From: Legionella_C sp048541585 | GTDB taxonomy: Bacteria; Pseudomonadota; Gammaproteobacteria; Legionellales; Legionellaceae | Length of the DNA: 64,000 bases | Direction: 5' to 3' | Assembly: GCF_048541585.1 (NCBI RefSeq) | Contig: NZ_CP183303.1 | Coordinates: forward strand, 2,108,001-2,172,000 | Shown: positions 26,190-34,937 of the stretch, piece after piece | Layout of the letters: each line of letters begins with the position of its first letter | Position numbering within the stretch: position 1 is the stretch's first letter | Notes under the pieces: generated by a model | The model's database searches: none | The model's input: the letters and a program-made list of their open reading frames with translations, nothing else | Told to the model about the DNA's origin: nothing | Position numbers and translations under genes: made by a program

Positions 26190-28001
26190 ATGTACAAAGA
26201 CTTAAGGTTTACTAGTACTGTTCATTTATTTAATGATCGCTGTCAAAATACTCCTCATAACCTCTTATATAGCTATTCACCTACAGGCCTTGTCAAAGAC
26301 AGTATTAATCTTACTTTTTGTGAAATTGAAAAGAAAATTTTGACAGTAGCTGCTTTAATACAAGCTTATACGCAACCTGGCGATAGAGTTTTGATGATTT
26401 TTACTCCAGGAATAGATTATATTGTCAGCTTTTGGGCTTGTCTTTATGCAGGCGTTCTTGCAGTACCTGCTTATCCCCCCTTTGACAAAAATACAGTAGA
26501 AAAACTACAAGCTATTATTAATAATGCCAATCCTCGCCTTATTTTATCAAATAATGAAATTATTAATAATATTAAGAAATTAAGTTTATTTAAAACACTT
26601 GCCTCTAATAGATTATTAAAAAAATTAGCTTCTAAATTTTCTCATAAAACTACTGAATTATGTGAATGGGATTTTGAAAAATTCCATTGGCTTGATATTG
26701 GCGTAACTGAAAAAAATTTTACAAACCCGTATAAACCAGTAAGTATTAAACCTGATAACCCAGCTTATTTACAATATACTTCCGGGTCAACTGCATTGCC
26801 TAAGGGGGTCATTGTTAGCCATCGCAATCTATTGGTTAACTTAGAATTAGTCGATAACACCATTGGTAGAGCAGAAAACGATCGTATGGTTTCCTGGTTA
26901 CCTCCTTATCATGATATGGGTTTAATTGGTAATTTATTATTTCCTGTTTATGTACAATTTCCTATCTTAATGATGGCCCCTTTTACTTTTTTACGCCATC
27001 CCTATATATGGCTAAAAGCAATCTCAGATTTTAAAGGAACCATTAGCGGCGGACCTAATTTTGCTTTTGAATTATGTGCAAAAAGAGTTGACACAGAAAA
27101 AATTGATGCTGATTTTAATTTAAAGACATGGCGAGTTGCCTACAATGGCGCTGAACATATAAATTACCAAACGCTAGATAATTTTTATAAAAAATTTAAG
27201 CCATATGGTTTTAATAAACAAGCTTATTATCCAATTTATGGACTTGCAGAGGCAACTGTTTTTGTCAGTGGAAAGCATAGAGACGAGGTATTAAATTATT
27301 TGGTTGTAAAAAAAACCAGCTTAAAACAGCATCAAATTGCTCCTACTCATGAAAAAGCAAAAGATAATAGTGTTTTAGTTAGCTGTGGGCGACCAAAAGT
27401 TCCAGCGATTATTGTCTCAGAGGACCTTACGCCCTGCCGCGAAGGTCAGGTTGGCGAAATATGGTTACATGGTGATAGCGTCACTTTAGGCTATTGGCAA
27501 AAAGAGGAAGCTACTAAAGAGACTTATCAGGCAACTTTAAATCATAATTTAGAAAAAACTTATTTAAGAACCGGTGATCTTGGCTTTTTATTAGATGGTC
27601 ATTTATATATTACAGGCCGTATTAAAGACCTTATCATTATCAATGGAAAAAATCATTATCCCCATGATATTGAGCTCATTGTAAATCATGATGAACCTAG
27701 GCTTCGCTTGGGTTGTACAGCAGCTTTTTCTTTAGTTTCTGATGGGCATGAGCGATTAGCTATTGCAGCGGAGGTCAAGCAACCATTAGGTTTAAATGAT
27801 TACCTTAACATTATTCAAAAAATAAGGACTAATATTAGTATTGAACATAGTTTAGAGACCTATTTAATAGCATTACTACCACCCAAAACCATTCCTAAAA
27901 CAACTAGCGGTAAGTTAAGGCGAAGCTATACAAAACAACTTTTAGAAAGTAATCAACTAAAATTACTGTATCGGTGGGATTTAGAGGCCAGGAATAACTG
28001 A
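26190..28001 (+). CDS. Fatty acyl-AMP ligase (FAAL)
   Basis: 603 residues of the adenylate-forming superfamily. The P-loop LQYTSGSTALPKGV (about 194-207) and the block WLPPYHDMGLIG are the FAAL signatures, and YGLAEATVFVS, TGDLGF and GRIKDLIIINGKNHYP follow in order; the C-terminal Lys is in TSGKLRR. FAALs activate fatty acids as acyl-AMP and pass them to an acyl carrier protein rather than to CoA. The ATG at 26190 is chosen over a GTG nine bases upstream because GAGGTG is then properly placed. Its stop overlaps the next start by one base (TGATG), and that gene supplies the carrier domain. Confidence 0.9.
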   Translation: MYKDLRFTSTVHLFNDRCQNTPHNLLYSYSPTGLVKDSINLTFCEIEKKILTVAALIQAYTQPGDRVLMIFTPGIDYIVSFWACLYAGVLAVPAYPPFDKNTVEKLQAIINNANPRLILSNNEIINNIKKLSLFKTLASNRLLKKLASKFSHKTTELCEWDFEKFHWLDIGVTEKNFTNPYKPVSIKPDNPAYLQYTSGSTALPKGVIVSHRNLLVNLELVDNTIGRAENDRMVSWLPPYHDMGLIGNLLFPVYVQFPILMMAPFTFLRHPYIWLKAISDFKGTISGGPNFAFELCAKRVDTEKIDADFNLKTWRVAYNGAEHINYQTLDNFYKKFKPYGFNKQAYYPIYGLAEATVFVSGKHRDEVLNYLVVKKTSLKQHQIAPTHEKAKDNSVLVSCGRPKVPAIIVSEDLTPCREGQVGEIWLHGDSVTLGYWQKEEATKETYQATLNHNLEKTYLRTGDLGFLLDGHLYITGRIKDLIIINGKNHYPHDIELIVNHDEPRLRLGCTAAFSLVSDGHERLAIAAEVKQPLGLNDYLNIIQKIRTNISIEHSLETYLIALLPPKTIPKTTSGKLRRSYTKQLLESNQLKLLYRWDLEARNN

Positions 28002-29518
28002 TGACTAAAGAGAATTGTAATTTAGAAGATATACAACAGTGGCTAACTTATAAAATTGCAGCTTCATTAAAGCAACAGCCACAGCAAATAGATATTAAAC
28101 AGCCGCTAATTAGCTTTGGATTTGATTCTCTACATATACAATCGCTATTTGCTGATATTGAGGATACCTTCTTAATAACAGTCGATGAGAGCTTTCTTTT
28201 AAATCAAGATGATATTGCTGAGCTTTCGCAATCTATCTATTTTTCTGTTAAAGGCCAGGAAGTAAAACCAACGTTAAATCTTCAACCCCCTAACTTAATG
28301 ACTAAAGAGCGCCAAGAAAAAACTAACTACGCTATTTATACCGATTTCAGCCAATTTCCTCCTTACCAACAACTAAAAAAAATGCAACACGATTTAGGTA
28401 ATAATATATTTTTCGATAGACAAGAAAGTATAGCTAGTGATACTTGTATAATTAATGGCAAAAAGTACACTAATTTTACATCTTATAATTATTTAGGTTT
28501 AAATAATCATCCTGCTGTGGTCAAAGCATCTATTGCAGCTACAAGAAAATATGGTACATCTGTATCAGCTAGTCGGTTAGTTTCTGGTGAAAAAGTTATT
28601 CATCATGCCTTAGAACAAGAAATAGCTGACTTGTTAGGTGTTGATGACGCACTGGTTTTCAATACAGGACATGCGACCAATGTTAGTACTATTGCACATT
28701 TATATGGCCCAGAAGATTTAATTCTACATGATGAATTAGCACATAGTAGCTTAATTTTAGGTGCCGTCTATTCTAATGCTACGCGTATGGCTTTCCCTCA
28801 TAACGACTGGCAAGCTCTTGATAATATTTTAAAAAATAATCGCCATCATTATAAAAGGGTATTAATTATTCTCGAGGGAATATATAGCATGGACGGTGAT
28901 ATTCCTGATTTAATTCATTTTATTTCTGTTAAAAAGGCTCATAGTGCTTGGCTGATGATAGATGAAGCGCATTCTATTGGTGTATTAGGAAAACATGGCG
29001 CCGGCATCCGTGAGCATTTTAACGTTAACCCAAATGATGTAGAAATTTGGATGGGAACATTAAGTAAATCCTTTGCCAGTATTGGTGGTTATATTGCAGG
29101 CAAAAAGGAACTAATCGAATATCTAAAATACACCTGCCCAGGTTTTGTCTTTTCTGTAGGTATCTCACCTGCAAGTGCAGCAGCAGCGCTTGCGGCTATT
29201 CAAATTTTAAAAAAAGAACCACAACGTGTTGCACAATTGAGAAGTTTAAGCACACTAGCTAGAGAAACTGCTTTAAACTATGGTTTTAACATTGGTTTAA
29301 ATGATTACACACCAATTTTACCAATTATCATCGGTGATTCAAGACAATGTATAGCCATATCGCGCCAATGTATGGAAAAAGGCCTTAATATTAAGCCTAT
29401 TATTTATCCAGCTGTAGCGGAAAATCAGGCACGCTTAAGATTTTTTATTACAGCCAAGCACAAGCCAGCCCAAATCAAAAAAGCCTTTGCAACATTAGCA
29501 AAAATAACTAAAAATTAA
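28001..29518 (+). CDS. Acyl carrier domain fused to a PLP-dependent alpha-oxoamine synthase
   Basis: 505 residues. Residues 1-85 are a carrier domain with the phosphopantetheine site FGFDSLH (Ser43). From about 110 a full alpha-oxoamine synthase follows (KBL/AONS/serine palmitoyltransferase type): SYNYLGLN, SASRLVSGE, DEAHSIGVLGKHGAG, and the PLP lysine in GTLSKSFASIGG (Lys356). These enzymes condense an acyl thioester with an amino acid and release CO2. Fed by the FAAL, this protein should make an alpha-aminoketone, for example a 3-ketosphinganine-like or signal-type lipid. LqsA of Legionella belongs to the same fold but uses acyl-CoA. Translationally coupled to the FAAL gene. Confidence 0.88.
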   Translation: MTKENCNLEDIQQWLTYKIAASLKQQPQQIDIKQPLISFGFDSLHIQSLFADIEDTFLITVDESFLLNQDDIAELSQSIYFSVKGQEVKPTLNLQPPNLMTKERQEKTNYAIYTDFSQFPPYQQLKKMQHDLGNNIFFDRQESIASDTCIINGKKYTNFTSYNYLGLNNHPAVVKASIAATRKYGTSVSASRLVSGEKVIHHALEQEIADLLGVDDALVFNTGHATNVSTIAHLYGPEDLILHDELAHSSLILGAVYSNATRMAFPHNDWQALDNILKNNRHHYKRVLIILEGIYSMDGDIPDLIHFISVKKAHSAWLMIDEAHSIGVLGKHGAGIREHFNVNPNDVEIWMGTLSKSFASIGGYIAGKKELIEYLKYTCPGFVFSVGISPASAAAALAAIQILKKEPQRVAQLRSLSTLARETALNYGFNIGLNDYTPILPIIIGDSRQCIAISRQCMEKGLNIKPIIYPAVAENQARLRFFITAKHKPAQIKKAFATLAKITKN

Positions 29519-29615
29519 TCTTCTTGGCATAAATAATAGTTTGATTCAAATCAAGCGCTTTTGCTTGGGCTACTTGCCCTGATTTTTCCCCAAATCCAAT
29601 TTAATAATTGGATTA

Positions 29616-29819
29616 CTGGATCCCGCGAACAAGTCGCGGGATGTAGGTAGGTGGTTATAAGTCGTTGATAAATAAGTTAGGCTGTTGGTAAGTAAGCAAG
29701 TGAAATTGTCAGGCAAATCTAAGTAAGCATTTGAAATGCTAAGAAAATGGTAAAACATTTGCAAGTAAGTAAGGAAAATTAAAAGGTCCAACGTCCCGTG
29801 GCTTGTCCACGGGATCCAG
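29616..29819. repeat. Inverted pair of a second REP family
   Basis: Two facing palindromes, 29616-29644 (CTGGATCCCGCGAACAAGTC and on) and 29791-29819 (its near reverse complement), flank about 145 bases rich in AAGTAAG-like motifs. Each arm is itself a GC-rich hairpin in AT-rich surroundings. A single copy is at 34641-34669, with decayed copies near 52690 and 54225. The gap 29519-29930 holds only this element. Confidence 0.75.
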
Positions 29820-29930
29820 TATTCTAGCTAATATAATAGCTCATGCTAACAAGTTAGAAAGATAAGCCTTATCGTTTAATATGCTTTTACTTACGGTTAA
29901 GCCTACAAGATAAATTATGTTTATCTTAAG

Positions 29931-30365
29931 CTATTGAATATATTCTTGAAAAACTTTTCTTGAAAAAGCTTCTAGTATAAAACGAGCATCGTTTTTATTA
30001 GTAAAAGCTAAATTAATATTTAATTGCATATGTTGAATAAGCTGTTCACGTATATCATTGGTATCATCAATCGTGGCTAATCCCATATTCCATCGCCAAA
30101 ATGTCCGCTTCGTAATAGGTTCTTTAGTTAGTAAGACAATATTTTCATGTCTTGAATCTTTTACAATTTTGTCATAAATAACTTCTATAGAAGCGAGTTT
30201 CCCTTCCAAAATTTGAAAGAAATTTTGCTCCGAGTAAACCAGCAAACCACTTAGTTGGTAGATGAAATTTTTAAATCGTGCAATCTTTGCTAATTCAGTT
30301 AATTGGTCGTCATTAAGAGGGGCTGTTGCTTGGCTTTTATAAATTAAATGATAAAGTTCTGACAT
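29931..30365 (-). CDS. BLUF-domain blue-light photoreceptor
   Basis: 144 residues, a single BLUF domain plus a short helical tail. The flavin-signalling residues are all in place: Tyr9 (LIYKSQAT), Asn33 (KNFIYQLSGLL), Gln51 (FFQILEG) and Trp92/Met94 (FWRWNMG). BLUF proteins bind FAD and switch hydrogen bonding around the Tyr/Gln pair in blue light. Without an output domain it must act through a protein partner, as other short BLUF proteins do. No EAL or regulator gene is next to it. The gene stands alone between two repeat elements. Confidence 0.9.
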   Translation of the reverse strand: MSELYHLIYKSQATAPLNDDQLTELAKIARFKNFIYQLSGLLVYSEQNFFQILEGKLASIEVIYDKIVKDSRHENIVLLTKEPITKRTFWRWNMGLATIDDTNDIREQLIQHMQLNINLAFTNKNDARFILEAFSRKVFQEYIQ

Positions 30366-30525
30366 TAAATACTGCTTATTAATTTTGCAAGTGTGAGCTT
30401 AACACGTATATAACCTAGTGACTACTAAAAATATACTTTTGTTAAAATGAGTTAAACTATTTTAGATAACGAGTGATTTAAACAAATTTGGCTATAATTT
30501 AATAAAAAAAGGGAAACAACTGTCT

Positions 30526-30900
30526 ATGGCCATCTTAAATAAAATTAATTTAGTTTTAGCGTTAATCCTTCTACCACTACAAAGTGCTTTTGCAATGCCT
30601 TTTGTAGAAGCAATAGTTTTGGCTACCAAACAATGCTATGACCAAGGCAATAAAACTGAGAGTGTACCACTAGCAAAATGTATTTCTAAAAAATTACAAT
30701 ATCTACCTAATCCAGAAAATTATATAGTAAATATTGAAGGAACTTCGCCTCATAAATTAACAATGTATTTATATAATCCTAAAGGCTTTAAAATAATATG
30801 CTCACTTACTGCTGAGAAAACGATAGAAATAAAACAATGTCATAGCGTACCAGCTAAACCCCTAAATCAAGAACAACAATTATCTATTTCCCCACAATAA
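30526..30900 (+). CDS. Small periplasmic protein of unknown function
   Basis: 124 residues with a good signal peptide (LVLALILLPLQSAFA, cleavage after AFA). The mature protein has four Cys, two of them spaced as in a possible disulfide (QCYDQ..AKCISK), and a hydrophilic C-terminal tail. I do not recognise the family. The RBS is weak (GGGAAA). A MITE-like element starts 17 bases after the stop. Confidence 0.55.
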   Translation: MAILNKINLVLALILLPLQSAFAMPFVEAIVLATKQCYDQGNKTESVPLAKCISKKLQYLPNPENYIVNIEGTSPHKLTMYLYNPKGFKIICSLTAEKTIEIKQCHSVPAKPLNQEQQLSISPQ

Positions 30901-30916
30901 TTAACTTTTTGCTTAT

Positions 30917-31042
30917 TAGGCCTCTTTCTAAACTGGCAGTAATAAGACAAGGTCAGCTGAAAAAAAACGCAGTGTACATGAGCATTTTGAAGACTTTTTT
31001 CGGCTGAGATTCGCCATTAATGCTAGTTTGGAAAGAGGTCTA
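30917..31042. mobile_element. 126-bp palindrome-ended element
   Basis: The ends 30917-30937 and 31022-31042 are inverted copies with two mismatches (TAGGCCTCTTTCTAAACTGG against the complement of the right arm). The outer TAG(A/G)CCTCTT sequence is shared with the elements at 9563 and 32372, but the interior differs. It is therefore a related, non-identical MITE family or a solo remnant of an insertion sequence. No coding content. Confidence 0.6.
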
Positions 31043-31134
31043 ATAATAAGAGGATATGGCGTTACCTACCTCTTCTTACCTACAGATAGTAAAATTTAGT
31101 AGGTAACGCTATACATTATAAAACAACAATATAA

Positions 31135-32184
31135 TTATTTTAAAGAGCTCATATCAATAACAAAACGATATTTTACATCACCTTTTAACATTCGCTCATA
31201 AGCCTCATTAATTGTTTCTATATTAATCATTTCAATATCCGGAAGAACATTATGTTTAGCACAAAAATCTAGCATTTCTTGCGTTTCTTTAATACCACCA
31301 ATAAGCGAACCTGCAACATTTCTACGCCTAAAAATTAAAGCACGTCCATCTAATCCTGACGTCAGTATTTCAACTGCACCAACAATAACCATAGTGCCAT
31401 CACGTTTTAACAAATTTAAATAAGGATTAATATCATGATTTTTAGGGATAGTATTAATAATAAAATCAAAATAATTAGCAAATTGAGCCATCATTTCTTC
31501 GTTTTTTGATAATAATACCTTATTGGCCCCTAACTGCTTTGCATCTTTCTCTTTATCTGGTGAGGTAGTAATCATAGTTACTTCAGCGCCAATTGCATGA
31601 GCGATTTTAACGGCCATATGCCCAAGCCCACCTAAACCAACAACCCCGACTTTATCGCCCGCTTTAATATTCCAGTGTCGAAGCGGCGAGTAAGTAGTAA
31701 TACCTGCACACAACAGTGGCGCTACTGCTTTAATATCTAAAGAATCAGGCACCTTTAATACAAAATCTTGATTAACAACAATACTATCAGAATAGCCACC
31801 ATAGGTCATTTTGCCGGTTTCTTTTTCAGGACTATTGTAGGTTAAGGTAAATCCTGTCTCACAATATTGTTCTAGGCCTTCTTCGCAACTAGGACAATGG
31901 CGACAAGAGTCAACTAAACAACCTACCGCAACGATATCATCCTGCTTAAATTTTGCGACATCTTCCCCCACAGCGATTACTCGGCCAACAATCTCATGAC
32001 CTGGAACAACTGGATAAACAGTACCACCCCACTCATTGCGTGCAGCATGAAGGTCAGAATGACAAATACCACAGTATAAAATAGCAATATGTACATCTTC
32101 TTTTCCTACCTCACGCCGTTCAAAATTAAATAAATCAAGTGGGCTTGTTGCAGAGGTGGCAGCATATCCTTTCGCCTGAATCAT
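31135..32184 (-). CDS. Zinc-dependent alcohol dehydrogenase (YahK/cinnamyl alcohol type)
   Basis: 349-residue medium-chain dehydrogenase. The catalytic zinc site is YCGICHSDLH plus PGHEIVG; the structural zinc site is the four-Cys loop in DSCRHCPSCEEGLEQYC; the cofactor site is VGLGGLGHMA. All ligands are present. The family reduces aldehydes to alcohols with NADPH, typically broad aldehyde detoxification. The ATG is preceded by AGGAG. It stands alone between two MITE-like elements. Confidence 0.88.
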   Translation of the reverse strand: MIQAKGYAATSATSPLDLFNFERREVGKEDVHIAILYCGICHSDLHAARNEWGGTVYPVVPGHEIVGRVIAVGEDVAKFKQDDIVAVGCLVDSCRHCPSCEEGLEQYCETGFTLTYNSPEKETGKMTYGGYSDSIVVNQDFVLKVPDSLDIKAVAPLLCAGITTYSPLRHWNIKAGDKVGVVGLGGLGHMAVKIAHAIGAEVTMITTSPDKEKDAKQLGANKVLLSKNEEMMAQFANYFDFIINTIPKNHDINPYLNLLKRDGTMVIVGAVEILTSGLDGRALIFRRRNVAGSLIGGIKETQEMLDFCAKHNVLPDIEMINIETINEAYERMLKGDVKYRFVIDMSSLK

Positions 32185-32371
32185 AACACTCTCCTTGTTA
32201 ATAAAACTTAAGAATTTTTATTTAAATTAATTATTTCGTTGACAACCCCGATTAACTTAATAAAGCATAAATACTTTATTATAATCCTTATTTAGGCTAA
32301 CGATCGAAAAAGAATTTATAATCACCCTTTTTTTGGTTAAAATTAATAAGTATTTAAAAAATCTATTTTAA

Positions 32372-32516
32372 TAGACCTCTTGAATGACCTGCTTATTTTG
32401 GGTGAGTGCAAGACGCAAGGGTTTTGAGAAGCGGAGTTTACATGGCGTAAATGAGCTCTGGAGAAACCCTTACAACACAGCAATCGCGTTAAATAAACAG
32501 GTTAGGAAGAGGTCTA
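32372..32516. mobile_element. 145-bp MITE, second copy of the 9563-9708 family
   Basis: Same interior as the copy at 9563-9708 (shared ..GCAAGGCGCAAGGGTTTTGAG.. region with scattered differences). The ends are less perfectly inverted (32372-32395 against 32494-32516), so this copy is older. It ends 26 bases before the start of the kinase-like gene and happens to hold an in-frame ATG at 32384 that lengthens that gene's open frame. The gap 32185-32542 contains only this element and AT-rich sequence. Confidence 0.65.
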
Positions 32517-32542
32517 CTAATTTAACCAACAATATTTTGTTT

Positions 32543-33067
32543 ATGCCTCATCGTATTATGATTATGGGACGCAGTGGTAGTGGTAAATCCACCTTTGCTT
32601 ATCAACTGCATCAGCACACTAAAATACCGCTTTACCATTTAGATAAATATTTTTTTACCGACTATTGGGTTGAGCGTAATTACCAAGAGTTTCTCTCTAT
32701 TCAGCAGTCTTTAGTAAATCAAGAGCAATGGATTATTGATGGCAACTCGACTAAATCCTTCGAGATGCGCTATCAACGCGCAACCATGTGCGTATATTTT
32801 AATTATCCTAGATACCGCTGTTATTGGCGAGCTTTGAAACGCTTTTTTTGTAAAGATAGAAGAATTGATGACCGTGCGCCAAACTGCCCAGAGAAACTCA
32901 GCTGGTCTCTTCTAAAGTATATGTGGGGTTTTGAAAATCGAGTTCAGGCTTTATTAATATATTTAAAGGAAAATTATCCACAAACTTATTTTGTTGAAAT
33001 TCGTTCTGATAAGGAGTTAAGACATTTTATGCAGCTACTTTCAAAGAACCAGCTGGCTAATTTTTAG
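32543..33067 (+). CDS. FlaR/adenylate-kinase-like P-loop protein
   Basis: 174 residues. Walker A is MGRSGSGKST close to the N terminus, followed by IPLYHLDKYF, WIIDGNSTKSFEMRY and the lid region CVYFNYPRYRCYWRALKRFF, which together identify the 'DNA topology modulation protein' FlaR family of small nucleotide kinases. The substrate is unknown. The open frame extends upstream to 32384, but those residues come from a MITE, so the ATG at 32543 is chosen; it places Walker A where the family normally has it. Shine-Dalgarno signal weak. Confidence 0.8.
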   Translation: MPHRIMIMGRSGSGKSTFAYQLHQHTKIPLYHLDKYFFTDYWVERNYQEFLSIQQSLVNQEQWIIDGNSTKSFEMRYQRATMCVYFNYPRYRCYWRALKRFFCKDRRIDDRAPNCPEKLSWSLLKYMWGFENRVQALLIYLKENYPQTYFVEIRSDKELRHFMQLLSKNQLANF

Positions 33068-33296
33068 CCTAACTCGGTAAAATTTTGGCTAAATCAGTTA
33101 AACTACCTAAACAATTAACACTTTCATTTATTACTGGTTTTTGAATTTAGCTTTAGCCACTAGTTAGGGAACTACTAAATGGAATGATTTAAGTTACTAT
33201 ATTCGACAAAGTAATATATAAATGTGTGTTTTAAAGACAGCTTATGCAAAATCGATTTGACTCAGAGATACCTCAAAAAATCTTTAAAATAAAGAT

Positions 33297-33976
33297 TTAC
33301 TTTATCTTAAAGCTATAATTAATTTGCTCTTGATTATTATTTACTTGTGTTTCAAATTTATTTTTTCCAGTAAACATTCCTAGGAACAAATTATAAAGTC
33401 GCTCGAGTGATTCGCTCAATCCGCCTCTTTGTTTAAAACTACTGTTTTTATTTAAATCTACAGTAAGACTTGCTTCATTGTGAAAATGGATTAAATCTAC
33501 ATGTTTAGTCCTTGAAAATTCACCGGCTAACTTTTCAATACTAAAATCCAGAGCTATAGCTTTTAATGTATTCTGTCCTATAGCTTTATCAGTTTTCGAA
33601 AGTATCTCCTCTGCTGCCCAGACTACACACTTATTTAATTTTGCAGAGTTAGTCTTAAAATCTCTCTTATATGCTTCAATAGCTCCAAATAAAACTTTTT
33701 TTAATTCAGGATCTTCAGTAGCTTCGTAAAGCTCCATAGCCGTTAGAATTCTAAGCTTTTTAACTTCATCTCTAATAGGCGTTTCAGCACTCTCCCACTA
33801 TTTATCTACTAGAGATTGATATGTATCTCTATTTAAGGGAGACATAATTTCATCAATTTTTTTGTCTGAATTAATCTCTTTTTGAAAAAAATAGTTTTTT
33901 TAAAAAGAACTTTAGGCTTAACCTTATTAGAGATTTGATTTATAGAATTTAAAAAGTTGAATGTATAAACTTTAAT
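33297..33976 (-). pseudogene. Broken gene with lost start, frameshift and amber codon
   Basis: The longest intact frame is 33297-33737 (146 residues), helical with a Lys-rich end and no known domain. The frame continues upstream in coding style across a TAG at 33798-33800 (SLVDK, stop, WESAETPIRDEV). A one-base shift in the A/T homopolymers near 33880-33902 then links it to another frame reaching 33976, where a strong AGAGGAGGG sits five bases before ATT AAA GTT. That codon was probably ATG once. Three lesions in a row make this a decaying gene of unknown function, possibly a former effector. Confidence 0.5.
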
Positions 33977-34085
33977 TACCCTCCTCTGTATTAAAACATA
34001 CAGCACAAATTTTGCTTAAAGTTTAAATTTACTTTTTTTAAATCCATGCTAAAGTACGCTAAAAATATTAGGTTAATAAATATTT

Positions 34086-34526
34086 ATGACTAAAATATTA
34101 ATTGTCTCTTCTAATATCCATCCTGAATTATCTATAAAACAATTAGAAAACTGCCTGGACGTTGTCAAACAAACTTCGCATCAATATCAAGTTGAAACTA
34201 TAAAAGCTGGCAGCTATGAAATTCCTTTTGTCATTAACTATTATCAGCAGAATAATCCTTTTGATGGTTATATTGCTTTAGGCTTAATTCTTAAGAAAAA
34301 TCTAGATCATTATCAGTATATAATGAATCATGTTAGTGCCTGCTTTACCCAGTTTGCCCTACAAGGGATTATTGTTGGCAATGGCATTATCACAGGCGCA
34401 AGTGTTGAAGAATTAAAAGCTAATGTTAATAGTAATGACCCTTGTCTTTGTGGTTATATTTCAGCAGTTAATGCAGTGGATACCTTAATTAAATTTAAGG
34501 CTAGTGCTAGTATTAATGAAAAATAA
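34086..34526 (+). CDS. Divergent 6,7-dimethyl-8-ribityllumazine synthase (RibH-like)
   Basis: 146 residues, the normal RibH length. It keeps the strand/turn GSYEIPFVI (GAFEIP in classic RibH), the catalytic-His region LDHYQYIMN, and a late block GIIVGNGIITGAS corresponding to PIGFGVLT. Other family residues are changed, including the ALGLILKK segment where RibH has RGATPHF-like sequence. It is therefore probably a second, specialised lumazine synthase paralogue (as RibH2-type proteins are) and not the main riboflavin enzyme; activity is unsure. It stands alone, not in a rib operon. Confidence 0.65.
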   Translation: MTKILIVSSNIHPELSIKQLENCLDVVKQTSHQYQVETIKAGSYEIPFVINYYQQNNPFDGYIALGLILKKNLDHYQYIMNHVSACFTQFALQGIIVGNGIITGASVEELKANVNSNDPCLCGYISAVNAVDTLIKFKASASINEK

Positions 34527-34937
34527 GCACTTGACTAAATTTCTCTGCTAGCTATTTATAGCTTTCCTTATTAACTTTTTAATATAAATTATCTTTGTAC
34601 CGGACAAAAAAATAAAAAATATCTCTTTCCCCTCCAGCCAACGTCCCGCGACTTGTTCGCGGGATCCAGCGCGCTAGTTAAATTAGTCAATCTCATAGGC
34701 AAGCCATGAGACATTAGCTAGAAGAAGAAAATTTTTCAACTGTTGTCGATTTTTCTCCAGTATAAAAGTAAATTATTACATCCACTTTGCTGATAAAGTT
34801 AGATTTAATAATCCATTTAAGCTTTAGTAATAAAACTTTATTGCCTAGGCTTAAATTCATGGTTAAGATTAAATCTTGGCTAGCGTGTAATTTGATTTGA
34901 GCTAGAGCTATTTTAGTTTATAAGGAAATAACAGAAA
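34527..34937. other. Gap with one REP palindrome (34641-34669)
   Basis: The 411-base stretch holds a single copy of the second REP family (ACGTCCCGCGACTTGTTCGC and on), preceded by TTGTACCGGACAAAAAAATA, a flank also present near 52640 and 54172. The remainder, up to the efflux operon, is AT-rich and presumably carries the operon promoter; no clear box stands out. Confidence 0.6.

Noticed and set aside
29570..29791. 73-codon minus-strand frame
   Set aside because: It overlaps the REP pair and its Leu/Thr/Tyr-rich product comes from the AAGTAAG-like spacer repeats.
32384..32542. Upstream start for the FlaR-like protein
   Set aside because: This part is MITE sequence; the family begins just before Walker A at 32543.
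33798..33800. Amber codon as programmed read-through or pyrrolysine
   Set aside because: The same gene also has a frameshift and a lost start, so decay is the simpler reading, and no pyrrolysine genes are in view.
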